Translations under genes and position numbers: made by a program
The notes under the pieces: model-generated
Database searches by the model: none
What the model saw: only the letters and a program-made list of their open reading frames with translations
Told to the model about the DNA's origin: nothing
Shown: one piece after another, positions 63,138 through 64,000 of the stretch
Position numbering within the stretch: position 1 is the stretch's first letter
Layout: each line of letters opens with the position of its first letter
DNA from: an uncultured Verrucomicrobia subdivision 3 bacterium
GTDB lineage: Bacteria > Verrucomicrobiota > Verrucomicrobiia > Limisphaerales > UBA11358
DNA length: 64,000 nucleotides
Assembly: GCA_903858275.1 (NCBI GenBank)
Contig: CAIOIC010000093.1
Location: forward strand, 1 to 64,000
Direction: 5' to 3'

Positions 63138-64000
63138 TTATTTTCCTTTTTGTTTATCTGGAGGTATTCCTCCAAAAGTCTCACCCATTCACCAGCTAGG
63201 CGAATGTAACGGCGTTTAGCCTCACGTTGACGACGAATCACACGACCATCACCCCTGCACCGATGGATTTCTCGTGCCCATTGCTTGCGCTCACGGTCTG
63301 CTCCACGCATCTCAAAATAAACATTTCGATACGTCGGATGTTGAAGCAACAAGGCGTGTTCCTCGTCCGTGACCGTCTTGCCATCACTGTTGGCTTTAAT
63401 TGGAAACGGTGGATTGTCATCTTGCTTCCGACGGCTTGCCTTAATCACCGGCATGTAGCCACAAACCTTGAAAATCTCATTTTTAACGTAGTTCACCACC
63501 TCGGCCTCATGCTTGAAGGTGCCACTGTTCATCCATCCATCATGGCAGGTGATGAGGCCGGTGTAGCCGTTCTGGATGCAAAGCGGTATTAAACCCTTAA
63601 CGATGATGTTGCTCTCCATCGTCTGCAATCGCTTGCTCATGTTCTGGTAGTCACCCTCAATGGCCTTGAATGTGAGGGGGAAGTGCTGCTCAAACCACTT
63701 GCTGACGTAGTTGCTGACGAACCCATTGAGAAATTGCTGGAATGCCACCTTGCAATCTTCACGGTCACGGGTGGTTCCTTCGATGATGCTGGCGTAAATG
63801 TCACCGTCCAAAACCTTTTTATATTCGGCCTTTTCTGATTCAGGAACCATTGCCGTCAATAAAACGGGGAAGCAGCTCTTGATATCATAATCCATCACCA
63901 CGTCGCTGTCTTGGAACCACACATGCTCTCGTGCTGTCTTGGGCATACAAATGACGGGGTGGTATAGACGACCACTGTTCTTGCCGTAATCAATCGTGTA
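63134..64000 (-). CDS. Polymerase-like protein of phage or plasmid type, N-terminus outside window
   Basis: The frame is open to the window edge, so the protein is longer than the 288 residues visible. Near the start YGKNSGRLYHPVICMPKTAR is followed by VVMDYDIKSCFPVLLTA, an acidic D-x-D/S-x-x-x-P segment like motif A of single-subunit polymerases. Later MESNIIVKGLIPLCIQNGYT precedes LITCHDGWMNSG, whose HDG resembles the HDE/HDS motif C. The C-terminal 80 residues are Arg/Lys-rich. A role in element replication is an inference from these motifs; it could also be an unrelated phage protein. Confidence 0.5.
   Translation of the reverse strand, partial: YTIDYGKNSGRLYHPVICMPKTAREHVWFQDSDVVMDYDIKSCFPVLLTAMVPESEKAEYKKVLDGDIYASIIEGTTRDREDCKVAFQQFLNGFVSNYVSKWFEQHFPLTFKAIEGDYQNMSKRLQTMESNIIVKGLIPLCIQNGYTGLITCHDGWMNSGTFKHEAEVVNYVKNEIFKVCGYMPVIKASRRKQDDNPPFPIKANSDGKTVTDEEHALLLQHPTYRNVYFEMRGADRERKQWAREIHRCRGDGRVIRRQREAKRRYIRLAGEWVRLLEEYLQINKKENK

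Overview
The window looks like a Gram-negative chromosome, most likely a member of the Verrucomicrobiota (Limisphaerales/Pedosphaera-like). This is inferred from gene content: an outer-membrane toolkit (complete tolQ-tolR-tolA-tolB-pal set, autotransporter, TatA/TatC, MurJ, diaminopimelate decarboxylase), a prepilin-type protein with an H-X9-DG motif, a DUF1080 protein, a protein resembling the exosortase-associated family TIGR04073, and GC-rich palindromic repeats that sit inside genes. I saw no rRNA, tRNA or CRISPR array.

Bases 1-51,820 are core chromosome, GC-rich and mostly housekeeping. From left to right: the C-terminal five-sixths of mutS; an MFS transporter; a hexose-6-phosphate mutarotase next to a GH127 glycosidase; dinG; a 1,582-residue autotransporter diverging from prfC; a surface-polysaccharide patch (two glycosyltransferases, an acyltransferase, a TMTC-like TPR membrane protein) that encloses bioD; the Tol-Pal operon closed by a strong terminator; tatA-tatC; ispE convergent with murJ; tyrS; a squalene/phytoene synthase; lysA followed by a FIST-domain gene; a SufE-type gene, a TatD-type gene and convergent tcdA; DUF1080 and DUF255 proteins; a glutamate-synthase-like FMN protein; an overlapping operon of a CPBP protease, thiL, tsaE and tsaB; and leuB.

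Three kinds of palindromic repeat are scattered through the core. The commonest has arms starting GGTGGGGCGAGCG. It occurs in frame inside mutS and the squalene/phytoene synthase gene, as half copies inside dinG and the TatD-type gene, and as a full copy just upstream of tyrS. A separate 64-bp palindrome between the TatD-type gene and tcdA supplies the TAG stop codon of both converging genes.

Bases from about 51,830 to 64,000 are an accessory region, visibly less GC-rich, with a serine recombinase, a defence-like operon and small unknown genes. The defence-like operon is a SNF2-type helicase, a type III restriction-like helicase-nuclease without any methyltransferase gene, and a HEPN-domain protein. 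The most striking observation is that a 536-bp segment inside the helicase gene is inverted. It carries all the N-terminal ATPase motifs (Walker A, DEAH, motif III). Flipping it back at two GTTC/GAAC sites restores one uninterrupted 651-codon frame across both junctions. The recombinase gene starts about 250 bp upstream of the helicase start, so a reversible on/off switch is a plausible hypothesis.

To the right lie an operon encoding a zinc-ribbon/TPR membrane protein, a 58-residue protein and an SPFH/GYF protein, diverging from an XRE-type regulator. A set of unknown genes follows, ending in a protein cut by the window edge that carries polymerase-like motifs.
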